From assembly GCA_030044775.1 (NCBI GenBank), contig JASICF010000550.1:1-5339 (forward strand): a DNA stretch of 5,339 bases. Direction: 5' to 3'. The notes beneath the pieces were generated by a model. That model ran no database searches, was not told the origin of the DNA, and worked only from the letters and a program-made list of their open reading frames with translations. The first letter of the stretch is position 1; every line of letters begins with the position of its first letter. The translations under genes and the position numbers were made by a program. Origin of the DNA: Candidatus Sulfotelmatobacter sp. (GTDB taxonomy: Bacteria; Acidobacteriota; Terriglobia; Terriglobales; Acidobacteriaceae). This document shows positions 1 through 5,339 of this stretch, piece after piece.

Positions 1-239
1 CCCTGCAACTGAAGGGTACGAAGGCTCAGCATGCGCTGATTTCGCGAGTGGATCATGACCACGGGGATTTTCACTCCGCGTATGAAAAGATGGGCAGCCC
101 ACAATTTCCGACGCAGGCGCAGATCCGTGAATTGCAGGAAGCCGCCAATTTGCCGCCGCCGGAGGATCGGCCGATTGCAAACGGCGCATTGACAATCGCG
201 ATTCCCGCCCACGGCCTGGCCGTGATCGAGCTAAAGTAA
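1..239 (+). CDS. C-terminal fragment of a GH39-like glycosidase (beta-xylosidase type)
   Basis: Only the last 78 codons are in the window. The reading frame is open from base 3 and stops with TAA at 237-239; the 5' part lies upstream. The visible protein contains VDHDHGDFHSAYEKMGSP, then PT..QI..L, then a final beta-strand ending in GLAVIELK. This matches what I remember of the C-terminal beta-sandwich of GH39 xylan 1,4-beta-xylosidases, which have a 'VD.DH.....W..MGSP..PT..Q...L' stretch and end in a short hydrophobic strand. Family members release xylose from non-reducing ends of xylo-oligosaccharides. The catalytic TIM barrel with its two glutamates is not visible, so substrate and activity cannot be confirmed. 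The GTG at 48 is an internal valine codon, not a start, because coding continues upstream. The gene converges with the minus-strand gene that ends 33 bases away. Related clan GH-A enzymes are the main alternative. Confidence 0.72.
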   Translation, partial: LQLKGTKAQHALISRVDHDHGDFHSAYEKMGSPQFPTQAQIRELQEAANLPPPEDRPIANGALTIAIPAHGLAVIELK

Positions 240-269
240 GCGCAGGCAAATATCATTACTCGGCTGCGC
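240..269. terminator. weak inverted repeat between convergent genes
   Basis: GCGCAG at 240-245 is matched by CTGCGC at 264-269, a 6-bp GC-rich stem with an 18-base loop. It fills most of the 33-base gap between the two convergent stop codons. It could serve as a bidirectional end-of-transcript hairpin, but neither side has a T-run and the loop is long, so this is a weak candidate. Confidence 0.25.
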
Positions 270-272
270 GGA

Positions 273-1712
273 TCAGGCCTGTTCTTTCTTGAATCCGGCA
301 CGGTCCATTCCGCGTTGCGCCTCTGGATTTTTCATAAAGGTTTCCCAGACAAAACCGCTGCGCGCGTTTTCCGCCATCAGCATGGTGATGCCGGTGTCGA
401 TTCCGATCACGTCGATATCGTACCAGTTGGTCAGTGGATTGAAGGCGTTCACGAATCCGTAGCGGGTCCAGGCCTTGCCGTAATGATCGCGCATATTGTG
501 CAGCACGCGCATCACCGGCTGAGGCAGAAAAGGCAACGAACCCGCGGGCGCGCTCGGAACTACAGTTCCGTCGATAGGGCCAAGCTCCGGCGGCCCTCCC
601 CAGACCACGTATCCCTCTTGGGAATCGGAAGCGGAGATGCCCCACAAGTCGTCGCTGTAATCGGGAAACTGCTTGCCGAGCTCCAGGCAGAATTGGCGAT
701 GAGCTTCCGTAGCGAAAATCGAGTTCTGGAAGTAATTGGCATAGGCATCGCGCTTGTCGCGAAAATCAAACCAGGCCTGCGAATACTGATGCACGAACAA
801 CGGAGCAAAAGAACCGATATAGCTGATGCCCTCGAATTCGAATCGCAGCCGCTTCCACGCCTTCCAGACGTCGACCGGCAGGGGGTGAGTGAACGACCCC
901 AGGCCCAGCAGATAAATCATCATCATCTCGCTGTAATAATCCCAGCGGGAAGGCAGGAATCCGCCTTCAGGCGTCCATCCATGGGGAAGCAGCGACGTAT
1001 CTTCCGATAGCCAGGTCCAATCGACCCGATTGAAAATTTCATACGCCAACATGCTGACTTCGGAGTGTTCTTCAAAATGACGGCGGCAGGTGAGAATTCC
1101 GCAAAGCAAAATGGTGGTATCCACGGAAGAAACTTCGGAGTCCCAGACGCGCTCGCCGGTATTGATGTCGGCAAAGTGGTAGAAAAAACCGCGGTGAGTA
1201 GGCATTTTCTTCCATAGGAATCGCAAGGCGGCCAAAGCTCGATCACGCGCATCATTGCGAGAAATGTAGCCGCGCCGATCGGCAATGCAGAGCGCGGTCA
1301 AGCCGAAACCAGTGGCGGCGATGCTGGCGGCAACCGAGGTCTCGTTGCCTGAAACATTCGCACGGTCACGGACGAGCCCGCTTTGCGGACTGCCTTGCTC
1401 CCAGAAAAACTGAAAGGTTTGCCTTTCGATTTCGTCAAGCAGTTTGTCGTCTTCCGGAGAGATGGCGGGGATCGAGGAGGGAGGTGGAGACACGCTTGTC
1501 GGCTGCGGGGCACCTTGCTTTTGCAGAGCGTTTTGCGCTGTGGGCCCTTTTTGCGAAGCAGATGGAGAAGCGGCCAGGTTGGACTGGGCGAGAATTGCAC
1601 AATCGAACCTACGTCGATCGAGAATCCTGGCAAGACCGAGACCACCCGCGCCCATGAGAAGATCGCGCCGCGACAGGCGCGAGACGGCGGTGTTTTTCTG
1701 TTTCTCCTTCAT
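273..1712 (-). CDS. Tat-exported glycoamylase-fold glycoside hydrolase (GH144-like, putative beta-1,2-glucanase)
   Basis: This 479-residue protein has an N-terminal twin-arginine motif (SRRDLL, residues 14-19) and a Ser/Pro/Gln-rich linker at about 43-85. An alpha/alpha-barrel domain of the 'glycoamylase' type (PF10091) runs from about 88 to 475. Landmarks are TFQFFW (99-104), VWDSEVSSVDT (189-199), WDYYSEMMMIYLLGLGS (257-273), LFVHQYSQAWFDFRDKRD (305-322), YFQNS (327-331), IDGTVVPSAPAGSLPF (380-395), YGFVNAFN (418-425) and MAENARSGFVWETFM (446-460). Conserved acidic residues such as E193, D198 and E262 are candidate catalytic or binding residues. Characterised GH144 enzymes are endo-beta-1,2-glucanases giving sophoro-oligosaccharides. 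Related families (GH162, GH189 and newer ones) share the fold, so exact activity is inferred. Length fits an exported member. The ATG at 1710 has no clear upstream Shine-Dalgarno; an AAGGAG falls just after it, in codons 2-3. The signal's hydrophobic part is short and followed by DRRRFD, which is odd. Confidence 0.85.
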   Translation of the reverse strand: MKEKQKNTAVSRLSRRDLLMGAGGLGLARILDRRRFDCAILAQSNLAASPSASQKGPTAQNALQKQGAPQPTSVSPPPSSIPAISPEDDKLLDEIERQTFQFFWEQGSPQSGLVRDRANVSGNETSVAASIAATGFGLTALCIADRRGYISRNDARDRALAALRFLWKKMPTHRGFFYHFADINTGERVWDSEVSSVDTTILLCGILTCRRHFEEHSEVSMLAYEIFNRVDWTWLSEDTSLLPHGWTPEGGFLPSRWDYYSEMMMIYLLGLGSFTHPLPVDVWKAWKRLRFEFEGISYIGSFAPLFVHQYSQAWFDFRDKRDAYANYFQNSIFATEAHRQFCLELGKQFPDYSDDLWGISASDSQEGYVVWGGPPELGPIDGTVVPSAPAGSLPFLPQPVMRVLHNMRDHYGKAWTRYGFVNAFNPLTNWYDIDVIGIDTGITMLMAENARSGFVWETFMKNPEAQRGMDRAGFKKEQA

Positions 1713-1718
1713 CGGTTG

Positions 1719-1748
1719 ATGACTGGCGCTTTTAGATCGACGTACAAT
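1719..1748 (+). promoter_or_regulatory. candidate sigma70-type promoter for the gene at 1824
   Basis: TACAAT at 1743-1748 differs from TATAAT at one position. ATGACT at 1719-1724, 18 bases upstream, matches TTGACA at four of six positions. Transcription would start near 1755 and give a leader of roughly 70 bases. The site lies in the only gap between the divergent genes. No equally good promoter was seen on the minus strand for the glycosidase gene. Confidence 0.35.
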
Positions 1749-1762
1749 GCGAACCTGACTCG

Positions 1763-1821
1763 GCCTCCACGGCGACTATGCACTCTTCGTTATCCATCCT
1801 AAAATGTTAAACGAAGGAGGC
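1763..1821 (+). promoter_or_regulatory. leader able to fold over the ribosome binding site
   Basis: The AAGGAGG Shine-Dalgarno at 1814-1820 is strong but only three bases from the ATG at 1824. GCCTCC at 1763-1768 is an exact complement of GGAGGC at 1816-1821. CTTCGTT at 1785-1791 is an exact complement of AACGAAG at 1810-1816. The two helices overlap only at base 1816, so they could stack and hide the whole ribosome binding site. The complementarity is seen directly; folding and a regulatory role are inferred. Confidence 0.4.
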
Positions 1822-1823
1822 GG

Positions 1824-2804
1824 ATGACTCGCAGAAAAAAGATCAGCATCTGGTTCCTCGTTAGTATTGGCATTCTGGGACTGGTGATTGCGGGGGTGCT
1901 CTTGGGCCGCCGTCGACCGGTTGTCCTCAGAGGGGCAGTTCTGCGGGAAGATCATGATCCGAACAAACAGCTTCCGCTGTCCGGCGTTCAGATCACTGCG
2001 AGCAATGGTTTAGGAAGCGCGCAGGCACAATCGAACCAGCAGGGATTTTTTAGTTTGACCCTGCCCATGGGATTGCGCCGGCGCCAGCCGGTGCTCCTGG
2101 AATTCCGGCTCAAGGATTACCAACCGCTGAACTGGAAAGATTTCATCGCCGATAAACTCTACGTGGCGCGCATGCTCCCGATCCACCAGGAGACGGTGGC
2201 TGAAACACACTCGGATGTTTCAATTTCAACCCCTCGCATTCGTTACAGCGTCAAGACAACGGCAGAAGCGGATATCGGCAGCGCGGTAAGGGCATTTGAC
2301 GTGGCAAGTGTCGGCAATCAACCTTGCGCTAAGACCCCACCCTGCTCGCCCAATAACAAATGGAAAGCGATCATCCGCTCTTTCTTCCTCGATGCGGGTG
2401 AAGGCAATGAGTTTCGGAATACGCGGGTTTCCTGCATCGCCGGACCATGCCCGTTCACCAAAATCGAAAGCGAGACATTTTCGCAAGATCGGCGGCGCTT
2501 CACCGTTACGATTCGTAACTGGTCGGATACGACCACTTTTCTGGTCGAAGCTGAAGTCGTGCATCCAATGACGAGCAACCTGGTCCGCGAAACATATCCT
2601 GTCATTTTCGGGCGCGCGTTGAACTTCAGCCTCCCCCCTGCTGCGGAGGGCCCGAGCATCGAAGCGGACGTCGCCGGCGACGACATCGTGTTTCCACTTG
2701 GACCGGATCTCTTGCTGCAGTGGGCAACCTGCCACGTTGCCATCGATAGGAACGAATCAAAGGACTACCGCTGCGAGTTGAAACCGGGTTACCGCTTTCG
2801 CTGA
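1824..2804 (+). CDS. membrane-anchored protein with carboxypeptidase-regulatory-like domain
   Basis: This 326-residue protein starts with a basic segment (TRRKK), one hydrophobic helix at about 8-27 and then RRR, so it is probably a signal-anchor protein with its body outside the cytoplasmic membrane. Residues about 33-118 read as a CarboxypepD_reg-like (Ig-type) beta-sandwich: a VLRGAVL strand, the PLSGVQITASNG segment, QSNQQGFFSLTLP (69-81), then a basic, hydrophobic strand ending near DYQPLNW. These domains usually act as structural or binding modules, not as enzymes. Residues 135-326 match no family I recognise. They hold all six cysteines (168, 174, 204, 209, 303, 317), which fall in pairs and suggest disulfides in an oxidising compartment. 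The ATG at 1824 is supported by AAGGAGG just upstream. The divergent neighbour is an exported glycosidase. Function is unknown; a cell-surface binding or scaffold role is only a guess. Confidence 0.8.
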   Translation: MTRRKKISIWFLVSIGILGLVIAGVLLGRRRPVVLRGAVLREDHDPNKQLPLSGVQITASNGLGSAQAQSNQQGFFSLTLPMGLRRRQPVLLEFRLKDYQPLNWKDFIADKLYVARMLPIHQETVAETHSDVSISTPRIRYSVKTTAEADIGSAVRAFDVASVGNQPCAKTPPCSPNNKWKAIIRSFFLDAGEGNEFRNTRVSCIAGPCPFTKIESETFSQDRRRFTVTIRNWSDTTTFLVEAEVVHPMTSNLVRETYPVIFGRALNFSLPPAAEGPSIEADVAGDDIVFPLGPDLLLQWATCHVAIDRNESKDYRCELKPGYRFR

Positions 2805-2819
2805 GCGAGCCGGTTTCAA
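2778..2819 (+). repeat. perfect 10-bp inverted repeat spanning the stop codon
   Basis: TTGAAACCGG at 2778-2787 is the exact reverse complement of CCGGTTTCAA at 2810-2819. The 22 bases between contain a smaller stem, TCGC (2798-2801) with GCGA (2805-2808), whose three-base loop is the TGA stop codon at 2802-2804. The repeat is followed by AAATCG and lacks a T-run, so it is not a standard intrinsic terminator. It may mark the transcript end or protect the mRNA. Confidence 0.55.
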
Positions 2820-2883
2820 AATCGAAGCCGTAGGCGAAGCGGGTTTCCTGAGGAACGAGCAACCACCCGATTTATTGCCGCAA

Positions 2884-2916
2884 CGAACCTGACTGCTCCT
2901 GAGAACTTTCAGGGAG
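2884..2916 (+). promoter_or_regulatory. shared 11-base motif and small hairpin before the His/Tyr-rich gene
   Basis: CGAACCTGACT at 2884-2894 repeats exactly the 11 bases at 1750-1760 in the leader of the preceding plus-strand gene. In each case it ends about 63-64 bases before the chosen start codon. It is followed by CTCCTGA (2896-2902) facing TCAGGGAG (2909-2916), a 7-bp stem with one bulged G and a six-base loop. No clear promoter hexamers were found in this gap. Confidence 0.25.
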
Positions 2917-2958
2917 ATCTGTGCAAGGCACATGAACCAGACTGAGGGACAACGAAAG

Positions 2959-3231
2959 ATGGGAATCAAGTCACGCTTTATGAGTTCGTTGCTGCTGCTG
3001 GCAGCCCTCGCGTGCGCGACCGGCACAGCTTGCGTCCACCATCACTATTACCGGGTTTATGACCCCTATTACAGCGATTATCATGTGTGGGGGCCGGACG
3101 AAGTGGTTTACTACCAACAATGGGCGCGCGAGCGCCACTACGACGAGCACCGCGACTTTCGCGCCCTGCCGCCGGAGCAGCAGAAGGATTACTGGACCTG
3201 GCGCCACAGTCACGGCGATCACGACCACTGA
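2959..3231 (+). CDS. small exported His/Tyr-rich protein of unknown function
   Basis: I chose the ATG at 2959 (90 residues). GAGGGA at 2944-2949 sits nine bases upstream, and this start gives a compact signal peptide: the basic stretch MGIKSRF, the hydrophobic SSLLLLAALA, then CATGTAC. The in-frame ATG at 2932 would add nine polar residues and has only a weak AAGG close by. The mature part has ten His and ten Tyr, with HHHYY and YDPYYSDYH near its start and a C-terminus ending HSHGDHDH. Between them lies a charged segment, probably helical (EVVYYQQWARERHYDEHRDFR), then LPPEQQKDYWTWRH. I remember similar small exported His/Tyr/Asp-rich proteins with a 'YW.WRH.H.D' ending from Acidobacteriota, none with a known role. 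Metal binding in the periplasm is a reasonable inference from composition only. The two cysteines follow no clear lipobox, so lipoprotein status is uncertain. A terminator follows directly, so this is the last gene of its transcript. Confidence 0.7.
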   Translation: MGIKSRFMSSLLLLAALACATGTACVHHHYYRVYDPYYSDYHVWGPDEVVYYQQWARERHYDEHRDFRALPPEQQKDYWTWRHSHGDHDH

Positions 3232-3254
3232 GCTTGGACTGAATCTCACCTACA

Positions 3255-3290
3255 GGCGGGTGGAACACCCGCCCATCTTCTTTCTTCTTC
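3255..3290 (+). terminator. intrinsic (Rho-independent) terminator
   Basis: GGCGGGTG at 3255-3262 pairs perfectly with CACCCGCC at 3266-3273 around a GAA loop. A pyrimidine-rich, T-heavy tail follows at 3274-3290 (CATCTTCTTTCTTCTTC). It lies 24 bases after the stop of the small His/Tyr-rich gene and would end its transcript, separating it from the serine hydrolase gene. The tail is interrupted by C, so efficiency may be moderate. Confidence 0.7.
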
Positions 3291-3398
3291 ATCGGCCCCC
3301 TAGACGCAGGCGGGAGAGCCTTGCAGCGAGGGCGACTCTCTGTTCGAGCGCAGACCTTCCTAATCACCTCTTCACTCTGCCTTGCCACGCATATTTTG

Positions 3399-3407
3399 TG
3401 TTTTAAT
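3399..3407 (+). promoter_or_regulatory. candidate extended -10 promoter for the serine hydrolase gene
   Basis: TG at 3399-3400, one base, then TTTAAT at 3402-3407 form an extended -10 element with one mismatch to TATAAT. TTGCCA at 3382-3387 resembles a -35 box (five of six), but its 14-base spacing is short. Transcription would start near 3414, leaving about 25 bases of leader before the ATG at 3439. The preceding terminator supports a new promoter in this gap. Confidence 0.4.
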
Positions 3408-3438
3408 GCTCCCTCGCACATGATTTTTCAAAATCTCT

Positions 3439-5004
3439 ATGCGTAAACTTCGCTCTCTGCTCCTCTTATCCGCTATTTCGACTCTTTTCTGCGCCTCGAT
3501 CCTGGCCCAAACGGCCGTGCCGCCTGATCTTGATGCCTATGTGGCGGCTTCGATGAAGGCGTTCGACGTTCCCGGAATCTCGGTGGCTATTGTGAAAGAT
3601 GGCAGGGTGGTCGTGGCTAAAGGATATGGAGTCCGCAAACTTGGGGATTCGGCACGGGTGGATGAGTACAGCATGTTCGCCATCGGATCGAATACTAAGG
3701 CCTTCACTACTGCCGCATTAGCCGAACTGGTGGATGCGGGCAAGATTTCGTGGGACGATCACGTCTACCAGCGCCTGCCTGGTTTCGTAATGTACGACCC
3801 TTATGTATCCCACGAAATCACGATTCGAGATTTGCTGACCCATCGCAGCGGCATGGGACTGGGTGAAGGCGATTTACTGTTCTGGCCACATTCCACTTAT
3901 ACGCGTGCTGACATCGTGTACAAGCTTCGCTTCATGAAGCCGGCGTCTGGCTTCCGCAGCCATTATGCGTATGACAATTTGCTCTACATGACTGCTGGGC
4001 AGATTATTCCTGCGGTCACCGGCATCTCATGGGATGACTACATTCGCCTGCACATCTTCGCCCCACTGCACATGGAGCACTCTGCTGTGACCAATGCCGA
4101 CTACAAGCCGGGTGGCGACTATGCCTATCCGCATGAGCGAGTGGATGGAACGCTGCGAGTGATTCCGTTTGAGGATCTGAGCAATGTGGGCCCGGCAGGT
4201 TCAATCAATTCCTCTGCGGCCGACATGGCGAAATGGATGCTGCTGCAACTGGATCACGGAAAATTTACCGGCCGCGACGGAAGACTTTTCAGCGAGGAGC
4301 AATCGAAAGAGATGTGGTCGCCCCAGACGATTCTCCCCACCAATGACCCTCCCCAGCCATTGGCGGGATTGAAAACAAATTTTGCGGACTATGGTTTGGG
4401 CTGGCGACTTTCCGAATATCACGGACGCAAACTAGTTGGGCACACCGGCGGAGTCGCCGGCTTCGTCTCGCGGGTGATGCTTGTGCCCGAGGAAAATCTT
4501 GGCGTTCTGGTTTTGACGAATGCGGAGGAAGACGGCGCGTTCGATTCGATTCTTTATCACATTCTCGATCACTATTTCGGCCTGCCGGCGACCGATTGGA
4601 TCGCGGCGTACAAGTCGGTGAAAGACGCGGAAGAAAGAAATGCCGCGGAAACCATGCGGATGGCAGCAGGCGCCCGCGCCGTTGATTCCAAGCCTTCACT
4701 GCCTCAGGAGAAATATGCCGGCACCTACAATGACGCTTGGTACGGCCCGATTACGATCCGCTATGAGAATGGCGGACTGGTGATTACATTCGATCACACG
4801 CCTTCGATGATCGGCGACTTGCAGCACTGGCAATACGATACCTTCAAAGCTCACTGGAGGGATCGGACCATCGAAGATGCATTCATCACGTTTTCACTGA
4901 AACCGGATGGAAGCATCGAGAGCGCGAAAATGGCGGCTGTCTCTCCCTTGGCGGATTTCAGTTTTGATTATCAGGACTTGCTGCTGCTGCCGGCAACAAA
5001 ATAA
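3439..5004 (+). CDS. secreted serine hydrolase, class C beta-lactamase fold, with DUF3471-like C-terminal domain
   Basis: This 521-residue protein has a Sec signal peptide at about 1-24 (basic MRKLR, hydrophobic SLLLLSAISTLF, likely cleavage after SILA). The beta-lactamase/penicillin-binding-type domain (PF00144) covers about 28-385. All three active-site motifs are present: SNTK at 84-87 (nucleophile S84, K87), YDN at 178-180 (the Y-x-N motif) and HTG at 335-337 (equivalent to K-T-G). Other family landmarks are DLLTHRSGM (131-139), YGLGWRL (318-324) and GHTGGVAGF (334-342). Residues about 420-518, from KYAGTYNDAWYGPITI to the C-terminus, fit the DUF3471 beta-barrel often attached to this family. 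HTG rather than KTG suggests an esterase, peptidase or D-amino-acid hydrolase more than a true beta-lactamase; the substrate cannot be read from sequence. No Shine-Dalgarno precedes the ATG, but the signal peptide starts exactly there, and the upstream in-frame ATG at 3406 meets a stop after five codons. Confidence 0.92.
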   Translation: MRKLRSLLLLSAISTLFCASILAQTAVPPDLDAYVAASMKAFDVPGISVAIVKDGRVVVAKGYGVRKLGDSARVDEYSMFAIGSNTKAFTTAALAELVDAGKISWDDHVYQRLPGFVMYDPYVSHEITIRDLLTHRSGMGLGEGDLLFWPHSTYTRADIVYKLRFMKPASGFRSHYAYDNLLYMTAGQIIPAVTGISWDDYIRLHIFAPLHMEHSAVTNADYKPGGDYAYPHERVDGTLRVIPFEDLSNVGPAGSINSSAADMAKWMLLQLDHGKFTGRDGRLFSEEQSKEMWSPQTILPTNDPPQPLAGLKTNFADYGLGWRLSEYHGRKLVGHTGGVAGFVSRVMLVPEENLGVLVLTNAEEDGAFDSILYHILDHYFGLPATDWIAAYKSVKDAEERNAAETMRMAAGARAVDSKPSLPQEKYAGTYNDAWYGPITIRYENGGLVITFDHTPSMIGDLQHWQYDTFKAHWRDRTIEDAFITFSLKPDGSIESAKMAAVSPLADFSFDYQDLLLLPATK

Positions 5005-5073
5005 GGCTGCGGGGAACGGCGCGGATAAAGCAATTTCATGGTCTCGGCGTAAACAAGATTGAAGCCTTTATAC

Positions 5074-5339
5074 TCAGCGCAAGAACACGTGAGTGGTGTC
5101 TTCTACGCGAACATTGGTTTTCCGGCGCGTTCGAGCCGCCACATTACAGGCTGCGAGCATGTGGTCTTCCACAACCAGAATCTCTTTGTCGGTCAGCCAG
5201 CCGATGAAAGTTGCGTGAGGCAGAAACTCAATGCGCCGGGGTAGTTCTGCGCCGTTTACATCAAGGCTCACGATTTCGACCGCCGGCAGTTCGAGCAACG
5301 CTTTGCGAATGCGTTCTGACTCTTCGGGGTTGCCCTGGC
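5074..5339 (-). CDS. C-terminal fragment of an unidentified protein (possibly beta-propeller type)
   Basis: The frame is open from the window edge to a TGA at 5074-5076, giving 87 visible codons; the start lies beyond 5339. The segment begins with a charged helix (EESERIRKALLELP), followed by alternating short strands: VEIVSLDVNG, IEFLPHATFIGWL, KEILVVEDHMLAACNVA and VRVEDTTHVFLR. The pattern 'GWL..KEILVVED..L...NVA...RRKT' resembles the last blade of PD40/TolB-like six-bladed propeller proteins, where one strand pair reads like 'G.W....EILVVE.G.L..YNV.TG..R'. This is a weak resemblance, not an identification. A TTG at 5298 could be taken as a start, but the reading frame continues upstream without a stop, so an internal fragment is more likely. 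The gene converges with the serine hydrolase gene, with 69 bases between stop codons. Confidence 0.6.
   Translation of the reverse strand, partial: QGNPEESERIRKALLELPAVEIVSLDVNGAELPRRIEFLPHATFIGWLTDKEILVVEDHMLAACNVAARTRRKTNVRVEDTTHVFLR

Noticed and set aside
832..841. 10-base palindrome TCGAATTCGA
   Set aside because: It lies within the coding sequence for a Phe-Glu-Phe-Glu stretch of the glycosidase and is explained by codon use.
315..1010. 231-codon open frame on the plus strand inside the glycosidase gene
   Set aside because: It lies fully antisense to a gene with clear conserved motifs. Its product has no recognisable domain, and long shadow frames are expected in GC-rich coding DNA.
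1597..2037. 13-base direct repeat GCACAATCGAACC at 1597-1609 and 2025-2037
   Set aside because: Both copies lie within coding sequences, in different frames and orientations relative to their genes, with no flanking element; chance is the simplest reading.
2226..2743. Overlapping minus-strand open frames of 169 and 141 codons
   Set aside because: They are antisense to the membrane-anchored protein, rich in Arg and Ser in the way shadow frames are, and have no ribosome site or domain.
2959..3035. Lipobox in the small His/Tyr-rich protein
   Set aside because: The residues before both candidate cysteines (ALA-C and GTA-C) lack the usual Leu at -3, so a lipoprotein call is not supported.
3314..3340. 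Second hairpin in the gap after the terminator (GAGAGCC facing GGCGACTCTC)
   Set aside because: Pairing needs a three-base bulge and has no T-rich tail, so it is not reported as a site.
2978..3421. 147-codon minus-strand open frame over the small gene and the following gap
   Set aside because: It runs across a convincing terminator and antisense to a better-supported gene, and its composition looks non-coding.
5003..5068. Terminator between the convergent genes near the 3' end of the window
   Set aside because: AAGGCT (5003-5008) and AGCCTT (5063-5068) are complementary, but the 54-base loop and lack of a T-run make it unconvincing. No better hairpin was seen in the 69-base gap.

Overview
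The window (about 57% GC by eye) looks like chromosomal DNA of a soil-type bacterium, most likely an Acidobacteriota (Terriglobia-like). The reasons are the mix of secreted carbohydrate-active enzymes, a membrane-anchored protein with a carboxypeptidase-regulatory-like domain, a small His/Tyr-rich exported protein and a secreted serine hydrolase with a DUF3471-like tail. This placement rests on remembered family resemblance, not on a search. No tRNA, rRNA, CRISPR array, insertion sequence or phage gene is visible.

Layout. (1) 1-239, plus strand: the C-terminal tail of a glycosidase resembling GH39 beta-xylosidases. (2) 273-1712, minus strand and convergent with it: a complete, apparently Tat-exported enzyme of the 'glycoamylase' fold (GH144 and related beta-1,2-glucanase families). 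(3) 1713-1823: a 111-base divergent control region with a candidate promoter and a leader that could fold over the ribosome binding site of the next gene. (4) 1824-2804, plus: a membrane-anchored protein with an N-terminal CarboxypepD_reg-like beta-sandwich and an unrecognised cysteine-containing C-terminal region. It ends in a perfect inverted repeat spanning its stop codon. (5) 2959-3231, plus: a small exported His/Tyr-rich protein of unknown function, followed by a good intrinsic terminator. (6) 3439-5004, plus: a secreted class C beta-lactamase-fold serine hydrolase with its own candidate promoter. (7) 5074 to the window end, minus: the C-terminal end of a protein I cannot firmly identify.

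How the genes fit together. Almost every product appears to act outside the cytoplasm. The two glycosidases suggest breakdown of plant or bacterial polysaccharide (xylan-type chains and possibly beta-1,2-glucan), but they are convergent, so they are not one operon. The serine hydrolase is probably an independent unit. The two middle plus-strand genes have separate ribosome binding sites and a 154-base gap. They share an 11-base motif at almost the same distance before their starts, so common control is possible but unproven.

I see no strong case for an entirely new multi-gene system. The best leads are the ribosome-site-occluding leader before 1824, the shared upstream 11-mer, the stop-codon hairpin, and the two uncharacterised exported proteins.
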